The notes beneath the pieces were generated by a model. The model searched no databases, was not told the origin of the DNA, and saw nothing but the letters and a program-made list of their open reading frames with translations. From positions 62,001 through 126,000 of the forward strand of contig NZ_FMZM01000008.1 of NCBI RefSeq assembly GCF_900101465.1: a DNA stretch of 64,000 nucleotides. The letters run 5' to 3'. A program made the position numbers and the translations under genes. Of the stretch, positions 57,608-64,000 are shown piece after piece. Origin of the DNA: Nocardioides lianchengensis. GTDB lineage: Bacteria; Actinomycetota; Actinomycetes; Propionibacteriales; Nocardioidaceae. Within the stretch, counting starts at the first letter, position 1. Each line of letters begins with the position of its first letter.

Positions 57608-58582
57608 ATGCCAGGTCTAGGGAAGGTGCGGACGGGGGTGGCGCTGCTCGGCGTCGCCGCGCTGGGGGCCGTCGCCATCACCGTCGGGATCGACCGGCTC
57701 CGCGACATCAGCCCCTTCGCCCCGCCGGAGCAGTGCACCGCGACGGTCGACGGCACCACCGTCACCCTGGACCCCGAGCAGGCCGAGAACGCCGCGCTCA
57801 TCACCGCGATCGCGGTGAGCCGGGGGCTGCCCGCGCGAGCCGCGACGATCGCGCTGGCCACGGCGTACCAGGAGTCCAAGATCGTCAACCTCGAGTACGG
57901 CGACGCCGACTCCCTCGGACTCTTCCAGCAGCGGCCGTCGCAGGGCTGGGGCACCGAGGAGGAGGTCCTCGACCCGGTCTACGCGACCAACGCCTTCTAC
58001 GACGCCCTGGAGAAGGTCGACGGCTATCGCTCGATGGAGGTCACGGTCGCCGCGCAGACCGTCCAGCGCTCGGCCTTCCCCGACGCGTACGCCGACCACG
58101 AGGCCGACGCGCGGGTGCTCGCGTCGGCCCTGACCGGCAACTCCCCCGCCGCCTTCACCTGCCGGGTCGAGGGCGACGCCGCCGCGGCCCCGGACGGGCT
58201 GAGCGACAGCGGCCTGGTCCGCCGCGCGGACGTCGTACGGCGTGAGGCGCTGGCCGTCTTCGGTGACCTGTCCCTGGGCGGCTTCGAGCCGGGCGGGGTG
58301 TCGACCGGGCACATGGAGGGCTCCGCCCACTACGAGGGTCGTGCCGTCGACATCTTCTTCCGGCCGGTCAACGACACCACGAACGTCCGGGGCTGGGCGG
58401 TGGCGCACTACCTCGTCGCCCAGGCCGAGCGGCTGGATATCCAGACGGTCATCTTCGACGCCAAGATCTGGAGCGCACGCCGGTCCGACGACGGCTGGCG
58501 TGACTACGACGCACCGGACCGCGCCGGCGACCCGGCGATCCTGGAGCACCGCGACCACGTGCACGTGGACGTCTTCGATTGA
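57608..58582 (+). CDS. Secreted cell-wall protein: lysozyme-like plus M15-like C-terminal domain
   Basis: A 324-aa protein with an N-terminal membrane helix (GVALLGVAALGAVAITVGID). The middle part, TAYQESKIVNLEYGDADSLG then LFQQRPSQGWGTEEEV, resembles a lytic-transglycosylase/lysozyme-like fold (E in YQESK, LGLFQQRPSQGWG). The C-terminal part, STGHMEGSAHYEGRAVDIFF and EHRDHVHVDVFD, matches the metal-site layout of ARB/M15-type D-Ala-D-Ala peptidase domains (H-x6-D and H-x-H). If both work, one protein would touch glycan and peptide of peptidoglycan. It follows dapD, a wall-precursor gene. Confidence 0.75.
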   Translation: MPGLGKVRTGVALLGVAALGAVAITVGIDRLRDISPFAPPEQCTATVDGTTVTLDPEQAENAALITAIAVSRGLPARAATIALATAYQESKIVNLEYGDADSLGLFQQRPSQGWGTEEEVLDPVYATNAFYDALEKVDGYRSMEVTVAAQTVQRSAFPDAYADHEADARVLASALTGNSPAAFTCRVEGDAAAAPDGLSDSGLVRRADVVRREALAVFGDLSLGGFEPGGVSTGHMEGSAHYEGRAVDIFFRPVNDTTNVRGWAVAHYLVAQAERLDIQTVIFDAKIWSARRSDDGWRDYDAPDRAGDPAILEHRDHVHVDVFD

Positions 58583-58698
58583 TCCGGTCCAGACCGGCGT
58601 TCATGGAGGTTCTCCACAGGGAAATCCAAAGAGCAGCGCCCCGGCTGCCGATGGCGTTCCATAGAAGAACCCACCCCCACACTCCGGAGGACACGCTG

Positions 58699-58878
58699 AT
58701 GTGTACTCACACCCCGAGCTGCCCGACCACCGATGCCGCCGACCGCTGCAGCGCCCACGTCGTGGCCGACCGCATGGACCAGGGCTGGTGCCGGCTGTGC
58801 AACGGCATCGTGCTGTTCGACGACGGTCACTACCTGACGCCCGACGGCCACGACCTGACGCTTCCGGTCTCCGCCTGA
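58699..58878 (+). CDS. DUF5999 small Cys-rich protein
   Basis: A 59-aa protein: MCTHTPSCPTTDAADRCSAH, then QGWCRLCNGIVLFDDGHYLT, with Cys and His spaced as in a zinc-ribbon. This is the DUF5999 family, common in actinobacteria, of unknown function. ATG 58699 has CCGGAGG 8 nt upstream, which decides the start over an upstream in-frame ATG at 58579. Confidence 0.87.
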   Translation: MCTHTPSCPTTDAADRCSAHVVADRMDQGWCRLCNGIVLFDDGHYLTPDGHDLTLPVSA

Positions 58879-58899
58879 GCCCTCCCGGCCGCCCCGGCC

Positions 58900-60003
58900 C
58901 TACCGAGCGAGCCGGGCGACCGCCGCGTCGACGCGCTCGTCGGTGGCGGTGAACGCCACCCGCACGTGGCGTGCGCCCGCGGTCCCGTAGAACGAGCCCG
59001 GCGCGACCAGGATGCCCTGCCCGGCCAGCGCGGCGACGGTGGTCCAGCAGTCCTCGTCGCGCGTGGACCAGAGGTAGAGCGACGCCTCGGAGTGGTCGAC
59101 CCGGAAGCCGGCGCCCTCGAGCGCCGCGCGCAGCCGGGCGCGGCGGGCGGCGTACCGGCCGTGCTGCTCCAGCGCGTGGTCGTCGTCGTCGAGCGCGGCC
59201 TTCATCGCGACCTGCTGGGGGCCGGGCATCTGCAGGCCGAGGTTCTTGCGTACGGCGAGCAGCTCCCCGACCAGCGTCGGGTCGCCGGCCACGAAGGCAC
59301 AGCGGTAGCCCGCGAGGTTGGAGCGCTTGGAGAGCGAGTGGACCGCGAGGATGCCGTCGTGCGAGCCGCCACTGATGTCGGGGTGCAGGACCGAGACCGG
59401 GGACGCCTCCCAGGCGCACTCCAGGTAGCACTCGTCGGAGACCAGGATCGTGCCGCGCTCGCGGCACCAGTCGACGACCTTGCGCAGGTGCTCCGGCGGC
59501 AGGACCCGACCGGTGGGGTTCGAGGGCGAGTTCAGCCACAGCAGGGCCGGGACCTCGGGGCCGAACGACGTCAGCGAGTCGGTCGCGACGGCCCGGGCAC
59601 CGGCCAGCGCCGCCCCGACCTCGTAGGTCGGGTAGGCCAGCTCGGGGTAGGCGATCAGGTCGCCCGGACCGATCCCGAGGTGGACGGCCATCGAGCCGAT
59701 CAGCTCCTTGGAGCCGATCACGGGGAGCACCCGGTCGAGGCCCAGGCCCGTCACGCCGTGCCGGCGCTCCAGCCAGTCGATGCAGGCCTGGCGCAGGTCG
59801 GCGCGACCGATGGTGACGGGGTAGCCGGGACTGTCGGCCGCCTCACGCAGGGCGTGCTGCGCGACCTCGGGGGTCGGGTCGACGGGCGTCCCGACCGAGA
59901 GGTCGACGACCCCGTCGGGGTGCGCACGGGCCTGCTCGGCGTACGCCGTCAGGTGGTCCCACGGGAAGTCGGGGAGCCGTGCGGAGACGGCCCCCCGCTG
60001 CAT
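58900..60003 (-). CDS. dapC: Succinyldiaminopimelate transaminase
   Basis: A 367-aa PLP-dependent class I/II aminotransferase. LLWLNSPSNPTGRVLPPEHL (substrate Asn region), ILVSDECYLECAWEASPVSV (Asp that holds the PLP nitrogen) and ILAVHSLSKRSNLAGYRCAF (Schiff-base Lys in SLSKRSN) identify it. With dapD and dapE it completes the succinylase route to diaminopimelate. ATG 60003 lies 5 nt after the fdxA stop. The fdxA-dapC order is widespread in actinobacteria. Confidence 0.93.
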   Translation of the reverse strand: MQRGAVSARLPDFPWDHLTAYAEQARAHPDGVVDLSVGTPVDPTPEVAQHALREAADSPGYPVTIGRADLRQACIDWLERRHGVTGLGLDRVLPVIGSKELIGSMAVHLGIGPGDLIAYPELAYPTYEVGAALAGARAVATDSLTSFGPEVPALLWLNSPSNPTGRVLPPEHLRKVVDWCRERGTILVSDECYLECAWEASPVSVLHPDISGGSHDGILAVHSLSKRSNLAGYRCAFVAGDPTLVGELLAVRKNLGLQMPGPQQVAMKAALDDDDHALEQHGRYAARRARLRAALEGAGFRVDHSEASLYLWSTRDEDCWTTVAALAGQGILVAPGSFYGTAGARHVRVAFTATDERVDAAVARLAR

Positions 60004-60008
60004 CCGGG

Positions 60009-60335
60009 TCAGTGGTCCTGGTTCTGCGGCGGGAGCGCAGCGATCATCGGGTGGTCGTGGTCGATCTCGCCCATCTTGGCGGCGCCGCCCGGGGAGCCCA
60101 GGTCGTCGAAGAACTTCACGTTGGCGTCGTAGTAGTCCTTGTTCTCCTCCGGGACGTCGTCCTCGTAGAAGATCGCCTCGACGGGGCAGACCGGCTCGCA
60201 GGCGCCGCAGTCGACGCACTCGTCCGGGTGGATGTACAGCATCCGCTTGCCCTCGTAGATGCAGTCGACGGGGCACTCGTCGACGCAGGCACGGTCCTTG
60301 ACATCGACACAGGGCTGAGAGATGACGTACGTCAC
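60009..60335 (-). CDS. fdxA: 7Fe ferredoxin (3Fe-4S/4Fe-4S)
   Basis: A 108-aa ferredoxin. Cluster ligands are in [20 protein letters not shown] (first half, with the 3Fe-4S-type spacing C-x7-C-x3-C) and [20 protein letters not shown] (C-x2-C-x2-C-x3-CP). The C-terminal extension is usual for FdxA. GTG 60335 is chosen because AGGAGG lies 5 nt upstream. It is the first gene of the fdxA-dapC pair and is divergent from a GNAT acetyltransferase gene. Confidence 0.95.
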   Translation of the reverse strand: MTYVISQPCVDVKDRACVDECPVDCIYEGKRMLYIHPDECVDCGACEPVCPVEAIFYEDDVPEENKDYYDANVKFFDDLGSPGGAAKMGEIDHDHPMIAALPPQNQDH

Positions 60336-60394
60336 CGGGTCCTCCTGAAATGCTGGTGGGAGCAACTGCTCGACCCCAGCCTAGTATCCCGGGG

Positions 60395-61306
60395 GTGCAG
60401 AACGATGATCGACGTCAGCATGTGACCAAGCACATGCTTGGTCCGCACGTCGTGGGCCAGCGGATCGTGGTCCGGCGACTCGTCCGCGGGGAGACGGGAC
60501 CGACCGGAGGACCGGCGTTCACCGACCTGCTCGGCACCTGCACCGCCTGGGGACCGACCACCTGCACGGTGCTGCCGGAGGGCGGCGCCCCGGTCGAGAT
60601 CCCCCTCGCGGACGTCGTCTCCGGCAAGCCGGTTCCGCCCCGCCCGTCAGTCCGCCACCGGGCGTCGCCCCGGGAGGCCCAGGTCCGGTCGATGGCCCTG
60701 TGGACCGACCTCGAGACCGAGCCCCTGGGCGCCTGGGTGCTGCGACACTCCCCCGGCGAGACCGCCCGCCGGGCCAACTCCGTGCTGGCCTTCGAGCCGT
60801 CCGGGGCCGACGGCGACTACGAGCGGGTCCTTGAGTGGTACGCCGGGCGCACCGGCCGGCCGATCGCCGCCGTACTCCCGGACTCGCCGGAGGACGCGCT
60901 CTTCCGCGGCCACGGCTGGGGCCCGGAGAGCGGTGACGCCGACACGGTCTTCCAGGTCACCGGGGTGGCCCGGGCCTCGCGGTCCCTGGCGGGCGTGGAC
61001 GTCGAGGCCGTCGAGGTGATCGGGGACGGCGCCCACGCGGTCGCCAGGATCGGCGACCGCGCGTCGGGCGTCGCCTCCGTCGACCGCGACTGGGTCGGCT
61101 TCCGGGCCATCGCCGTCGCGCCCGAGCACCGGCGCCGCGGGCTGGGCCTGCAGGTGATGGCCGCGCTGCTGGAGTGGGGCGCCGAGCAGGGCGCGACGAC
61201 GGCGTACCTGCAGGTGCTGGGTGACAACGCCCCCGCCCTCGCGCTGTACGACGGGCTCGGGTTCACCGAGCACCACCGCTACCGCTACCTGGCGCCCTCG
61301 CGCTGA
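60395..61306 (+). CDS. GNAT-family N-acetyltransferase with N-terminal extra domain
   Basis: A 303-aa protein. An N-terminal domain of about 90 residues (MLGPHVVGQRIVVRRLVRGE, TCTAWGPTTCTVLPEGGAPV, SGKPVPPRPSVR) forms a small beta barrel-like unit seen before acetyltransferases in related genomes. The GNAT fold follows, with the acetyl-CoA loop in AVAPEHRRRGLGLQVMAALL (RRRGLG) and YLQVLGDNAPALALYDGLGF at the end. The substrate is unknown. GTG 60395 is likely; a GTG at 60422 is an alternative. Confidence 0.82.
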   Translation: MQNDDRRQHVTKHMLGPHVVGQRIVVRRLVRGETGPTGGPAFTDLLGTCTAWGPTTCTVLPEGGAPVEIPLADVVSGKPVPPRPSVRHRASPREAQVRSMALWTDLETEPLGAWVLRHSPGETARRANSVLAFEPSGADGDYERVLEWYAGRTGRPIAAVLPDSPEDALFRGHGWGPESGDADTVFQVTGVARASRSLAGVDVEAVEVIGDGAHAVARIGDRASGVASVDRDWVGFRAIAVAPEHRRRGLGLQVMAALLEWGAEQGATTAYLQVLGDNAPALALYDGLGFTEHHRYRYLAPSR

Positions 61307-61313
61307 GCGGCCC

Positions 61314-62123
61314 TCACGGGCAGGGGTCGAGGGCCGGGTCGGCCGGCCCGGGGTGGCTGAGCGCGTCGACGGTCCAGGCGATCGAGGCCCGGCTGGTGGG
61401 GATCAGCACGTGCTCGGAGAGGTCCAGCGGGCAGGCGTCCTGGACGGTCAGGTTGGTGACCTGCGGACCGGCCGCGAGGTGGCCCGAGGTGTGCGGGACG
61501 ACGACCTCGTCGTACCGGGTGGTGACCTGGGTGTAGCTCACGTCGCCGGGGGTCTCGTCGCCCGCGTTCAGCGCGGTGAGGAACGGGGAGCCGGCGGCCT
61601 GCTGGTCGCAGGCGACGCAGAACGGCACCGACCAGCCCTGCGGGACGAGGGTGGTGCCGTGGTTGGACGGCGCCAGGCCGACCAGGTCGTCGACGACCGC
61701 GGCGCCGCCGAGGTTCTTGATGAAGTAGCGCGGCATCATCCCGCCCTGCGAGTGGCCGACGAGCGAGACCCGGGCCGCGCCGGTGGCGGCGAGCACGCGG
61801 TCGACGTACCGCTTCAGCTCGGCGGCGGAAGCCGCGACGTCGCCGGTGCCGCGGTTGCCGTAGTCGAGGGAGAAGACGCACCAGCCGCGGCCCGCGAGCG
61901 TGGCGGAGAGCGGCTCCAGCAGGTGCTGTCGGTCGCCGAAGGTGCCGTGCACGAGCACGACCGGCACCGGGTGGGCGGCACTCGGCCGACAGGACCAGTC
62001 GTTGGCGCCCGGCGGGTCCACGGCGAACGGCGGCAGCGTGGGCGCCGCCTGGGCGGGGCCGGCCACGGGGGCGAGCAGGGTCAGGAACAGGCCCGAGAGG
62101 GCGGCGATGAGCACTCGACGCAT
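61314..62123 (-). CDS. Secreted lipase (alpha/beta hydrolase, class 2 triacylglycerol type)
   Basis: A 269-aa exported hydrolase. Signal peptide VLIAALSGLFLTLLAPVAGP AQA, the oxyanion strand PVVLVHGTFGDRQHLLEPLS, the nucleophile elbow VSLVGHSQGGMMPRYFIKNL (GHSQG) and the Asp/His region near LLIP and SEHVLIPTSR are visible. Cys pairs (NDWSCRPS, PFCVACDQ, VQDACPLD) fit an extracellular, disulfide-held enzyme. It probably splits fatty acid esters. ATG 62123. Confidence 0.88.
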   Translation of the reverse strand: MRRVLIAALSGLFLTLLAPVAGPAQAAPTLPPFAVDPPGANDWSCRPSAAHPVPVVLVHGTFGDRQHLLEPLSATLAGRGWCVFSLDYGNRGTGDVAASAAELKRYVDRVLAATGAARVSLVGHSQGGMMPRYFIKNLGGAAVVDDLVGLAPSNHGTTLVPQGWSVPFCVACDQQAAGSPFLTALNAGDETPGDVSYTQVTTRYDEVVVPHTSGHLAAGPQVTNLTVQDACPLDLSEHVLIPTSRASIAWTVDALSHPGPADPALDPCP

Positions 62124-62152
62124 ACCGGCCCAACGAGCCGGTGTGACGGTCG

Positions 62153-63889
62153 TTACTGCTCGGGCTTCTCGTCCTCGCCGGGCTTCTTGCACACGACCGT
62201 GTCGCTGGGGATGTAGGTCGTGTGGAAGTTCTCGGTCTTCTCGACCGTGTCGGAGCCGGGCTTGGCGAAGAACCGCTTCACATCGACGTCGAAGCCGGAG
62301 TAGCCGTTGTTCGGCAGGCAGTCGGGGGTCGTCAGGGTGCGGGTCTTGGGCGCGGTGGTGTTGTAGCGGCCGGAGGTCGTCGTGGTGATGTCCCAGACCT
62401 TGGTCGACCACATGCTGACGGTGACCGTGCCCTGCGAGCGGCCGGCGCTCGGGATGACGTTCGCGTGGATGAGGACGCCGTACGGCGTGTCGTTGGTGAA
62501 CCGGAGGTCGACCGCGCCCCAGGCGACGGTGGCCTCGCGACCGACCGGGTAGCGGTCGATGTAGACCGAGTGGGGCTTGTGCTCGACGTCCTTCAGCCCG
62601 GCGAAGAACGCCGCGTTGAAGGTCGTGGTGGCCATCTGGGAGACCCCGCCGCCGAGGTCCTCCTTGAAGATGCCGTTGCTGATGATCGTGCCGGTGGTGA
62701 AGCCGTTCTCGACCGTGCGCTCCCCGACGATGTCGTTGAGCGAGAACGTCTCGCCCGGCTTCAGGACGGTGCCGTCGACCAGCTCGGCGGCCCGGCCGAT
62801 GTTGGTGTCGCGGTACGACGCCGGCGGGTAGTAGGTGGTGAAGGTCGAGACCTTCTCGCGGATCCGCAGCTGCCGGGCGTCCTTGGTCGAGAACTCCGGC
62901 TCGTCGACCGTCGCCTCGACCTCCTGCTGGCGCTCGCCCTCGGGCTTGGTCAGCAGCGCGAGGAAGGCCGCGGCGACGTCGGCCGGCTCGTAGGTGACAC
63001 CCGGCTTGGCCGGCACCACCTTCGGCTTGCCGTTGCGCAGGACGACGGTCGCGTCGACCGGGGCGCCCCGCTCGGCGATCCCGTCGTCGACCAGGGCCGT
63101 GAGCGCCTTCTCGTCGATGTCGGGGACCAGCACGCCCCCCTCGGCCCTCACCCCGAGGGCCGCGCTGAAGTCGCGCGGCGCGAGCCGCACCGGCGAGTCG
63201 CCGAAGACCAGGGTCACCGGCCCGGAGAGAGCGGGGTTGGCGAAGTCGTCGAGCGCGGCCTGCACGTCGGCGTCGTCGATGTCGGGCTGCGCCTCGACGA
63301 GTTCCAGCTCGACCGTCGGCTCGTCGGCGAGGTAGGCGGCGGTGATGGCCTCGGCCGCCACGTCGGGGTCGATGGCCTCCCCGACCTCGGGATCGATGGG
63401 GGTCACCCCGGAGCCCTCGAAGCTCAGGCCGCCGTCCTTCGGGAGCGTCCCGGCCTCGGCCCCGAGGCGGTCCAGCAGCTCGCCCATCGTGGCGTCGTCG
63501 ACCTGGACGATCGGGTCGAGGTCCTCGCCACCGGTGAAGTAGTCCCAGAGCCGGCCGGGCTTCCAGCTCCGGCCGCCACCCGCCGCCTCCACGGAGGCGT
63601 CGAGGTCGACCGAGAGCCCGGCGTCGGCGGGGGTCACGTCCTCGGTCGTGTCGCCGACCGTGACCGCGATCGGCTGGTCGAGCCGCTCGGCGAGACCGTC
63701 CTCGAGCGCCCGGACCGCGTCGGCCTGCGTGCGACCGCCGACGTCGACCCCGGCGACCGTCGTACCGCGCGGGACCTTGTCCCCCGCGACGGCGTACGCC
63801 GCTCCCCAGCCGCCCGCGACCAACAGCGCCAGAGCGAGCACCACCAGGACGACAGCCCTGCCGCCGGCCCGCTCGCTCTTGTTCTTCAC
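62153..63889 (-). CDS. VanW-family membrane protein with YoaR-like domains
   Basis: A 578-aa protein with a short cytoplasmic start, one membrane helix (AVVLVVLALALLVAGGWGAA), two YoaR-type putative peptidoglycan-binding domains (about 45-160 and 200-300), a G5-like stretch, and a C-terminal VanW domain with LKPGETFSLNDIVGERTVEN and KEDLGGGVSQMATTTFNAAF. VanW occurs in some vancomycin-resistance clusters but has no proven role; this stand-alone form is more likely a general wall protein. GTG 63889 overlaps the stop of the preceding gene (GTGA). Confidence 0.9.
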   Translation of the reverse strand: MKNKSERAGGRAVVLVVLALALLVAGGWGAAYAVAGDKVPRGTTVAGVDVGGRTQADAVRALEDGLAERLDQPIAVTVGDTTEDVTPADAGLSVDLDASVEAAGGGRSWKPGRLWDYFTGGEDLDPIVQVDDATMGELLDRLGAEAGTLPKDGGLSFEGSGVTPIDPEVGEAIDPDVAAEAITAAYLADEPTVELELVEAQPDIDDADVQAALDDFANPALSGPVTLVFGDSPVRLAPRDFSAALGVRAEGGVLVPDIDEKALTALVDDGIAERGAPVDATVVLRNGKPKVVPAKPGVTYEPADVAAAFLALLTKPEGERQQEVEATVDEPEFSTKDARQLRIREKVSTFTTYYPPASYRDTNIGRAAELVDGTVLKPGETFSLNDIVGERTVENGFTTGTIISNGIFKEDLGGGVSQMATTTFNAAFFAGLKDVEHKPHSVYIDRYPVGREATVAWGAVDLRFTNDTPYGVLIHANVIPSAGRSQGTVTVSMWSTKVWDITTTTSGRYNTTAPKTRTLTTPDCLPNNGYSGFDVDVKRFFAKPGSDTVEKTENFHTTYIPSDTVVCKKPGEDEKPEQ

Positions 63890-64000
63890 GCGGTCATCCT
63901 AGGTTCCGGGTCGGCGCGCTCCGGCGCCCCCCGCCGCGGGAGGGTCACCAGGCCCGCGACCAGGAAGGCCATCGCGGCGGCGAGGAGCACGTAGCCGGCG
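63886..64000 (-). CDS. C-terminal end of a membrane protein (runs off right edge)
   Basis: The last 37 codons of a gene entering from the right: AGYVLLAAAMAFLVAGLVTL then PRRGAPERADPEPRMTA. A membrane helix followed by a charged tail suggests the end of a transporter. The stop overlaps the VanW start by 4 nt, so both are in one transcript. Too short to name. Confidence 0.6.
   Translation of the reverse strand, partial: AGYVLLAAAMAFLVAGLVTLPRRGAPERADPEPRMTA

Noticed and set aside
62153..63889. Vancomycin resistance determinant
   Set aside because: VanW alone, without vanHAX or a two-component system, is not evidence of resistance.

Overview
The window is about 70% G+C chromosomal DNA with dense, often overlapping genes, GTG and TTG starts, and a gene set typical of a high-GC actinobacterium: SigE/anti-sigma/HtrA, dapE/dapD/dapC with a 7Fe ferredoxin, mycothiol-type DinB proteins, DUF3117, DUF5999, DUF2505, RNase J and an F420-type oxidoreductase. 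The gene styles and the intergenic palindromes suggest Nocardioides or a close relative (Nocardioidaceae); that is inference from familiarity, not a database result.

Region 1 (1 to about 9,743) looks like an integrated mobile element. It holds a tyrosine integrase (cut by the left edge), an excisionase-type HTH protein, a MobF-type relaxase/helicase, an AT-richer inverted-repeat region that may be oriT, and cargo: a DUF4396 membrane protein coupled to a 35-aa membrane peptide, a uracil-DNA-glycosylase-like protein, a TehA/SLAC1-type transporter with a divergent LysR regulator, and a DUF6153/DUF305 pair of the kind often found with copper or metal handling. It ends at a 35-nt sequence that folds as the 3' half of a class-I tRNA, directly followed by a strong terminator. 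This is the expected scar of integration into a tRNA 3' end.

Region 2 (9.8-25 kb) is chromosomal: a TetR regulator and a secreted GH106-like glycosidase, RNase J, an SDR protein, a Ser/Thr kinase divergent from an MFS exporter, a PiT phosphate transporter sharing a promoter region with a secreted protein (with 7-4-7 direct repeats of OmpR/PhoB type), a second GroES, and a four-gene CbiMNQO-type ECF metal transporter. That operon is preceded by a sequence with the spacing of the Streptomyces nickel-regulator (Nur) box, so nickel is the likelier substrate.

Region 3 (25-40 kb) holds a BCP peroxiredoxin, tryptophan 2,3-dioxygenase, tandem DUF2505 genes, the proline-catabolic dehydrogenase PruA, a WS/DGAT-like acyltransferase with an altered active-site motif, a cupredoxin-like lipoprotein with a polytopic membrane protein, an orphan SAF/CpaE-like pair, and the envelope-stress unit sigE, anti-sigma factor and htrA.

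Region 4 (40-64 kb) holds an MMPL exporter with a divergent MarR regulator, leucyl aminopeptidase, enoyl-CoA hydratase, a zinc carboxypeptidase, a DivIVA-like protein, a LOG-family protein, dapE, an LLM oxidoreductase behind a perfect 20-bp KstR-like palindrome, isoleucyl-tRNA synthetase under a T-box leader, and then dapD, dapC and fdxA. The dap genes supply diaminopimelate for lysine and peptidoglycan. A VanW protein and the tail of one more membrane protein close the window. Several intergenic gaps carry long perfect palindromes, including a nested cruciform next to a 14-C run at 40.4-40.57 kb.
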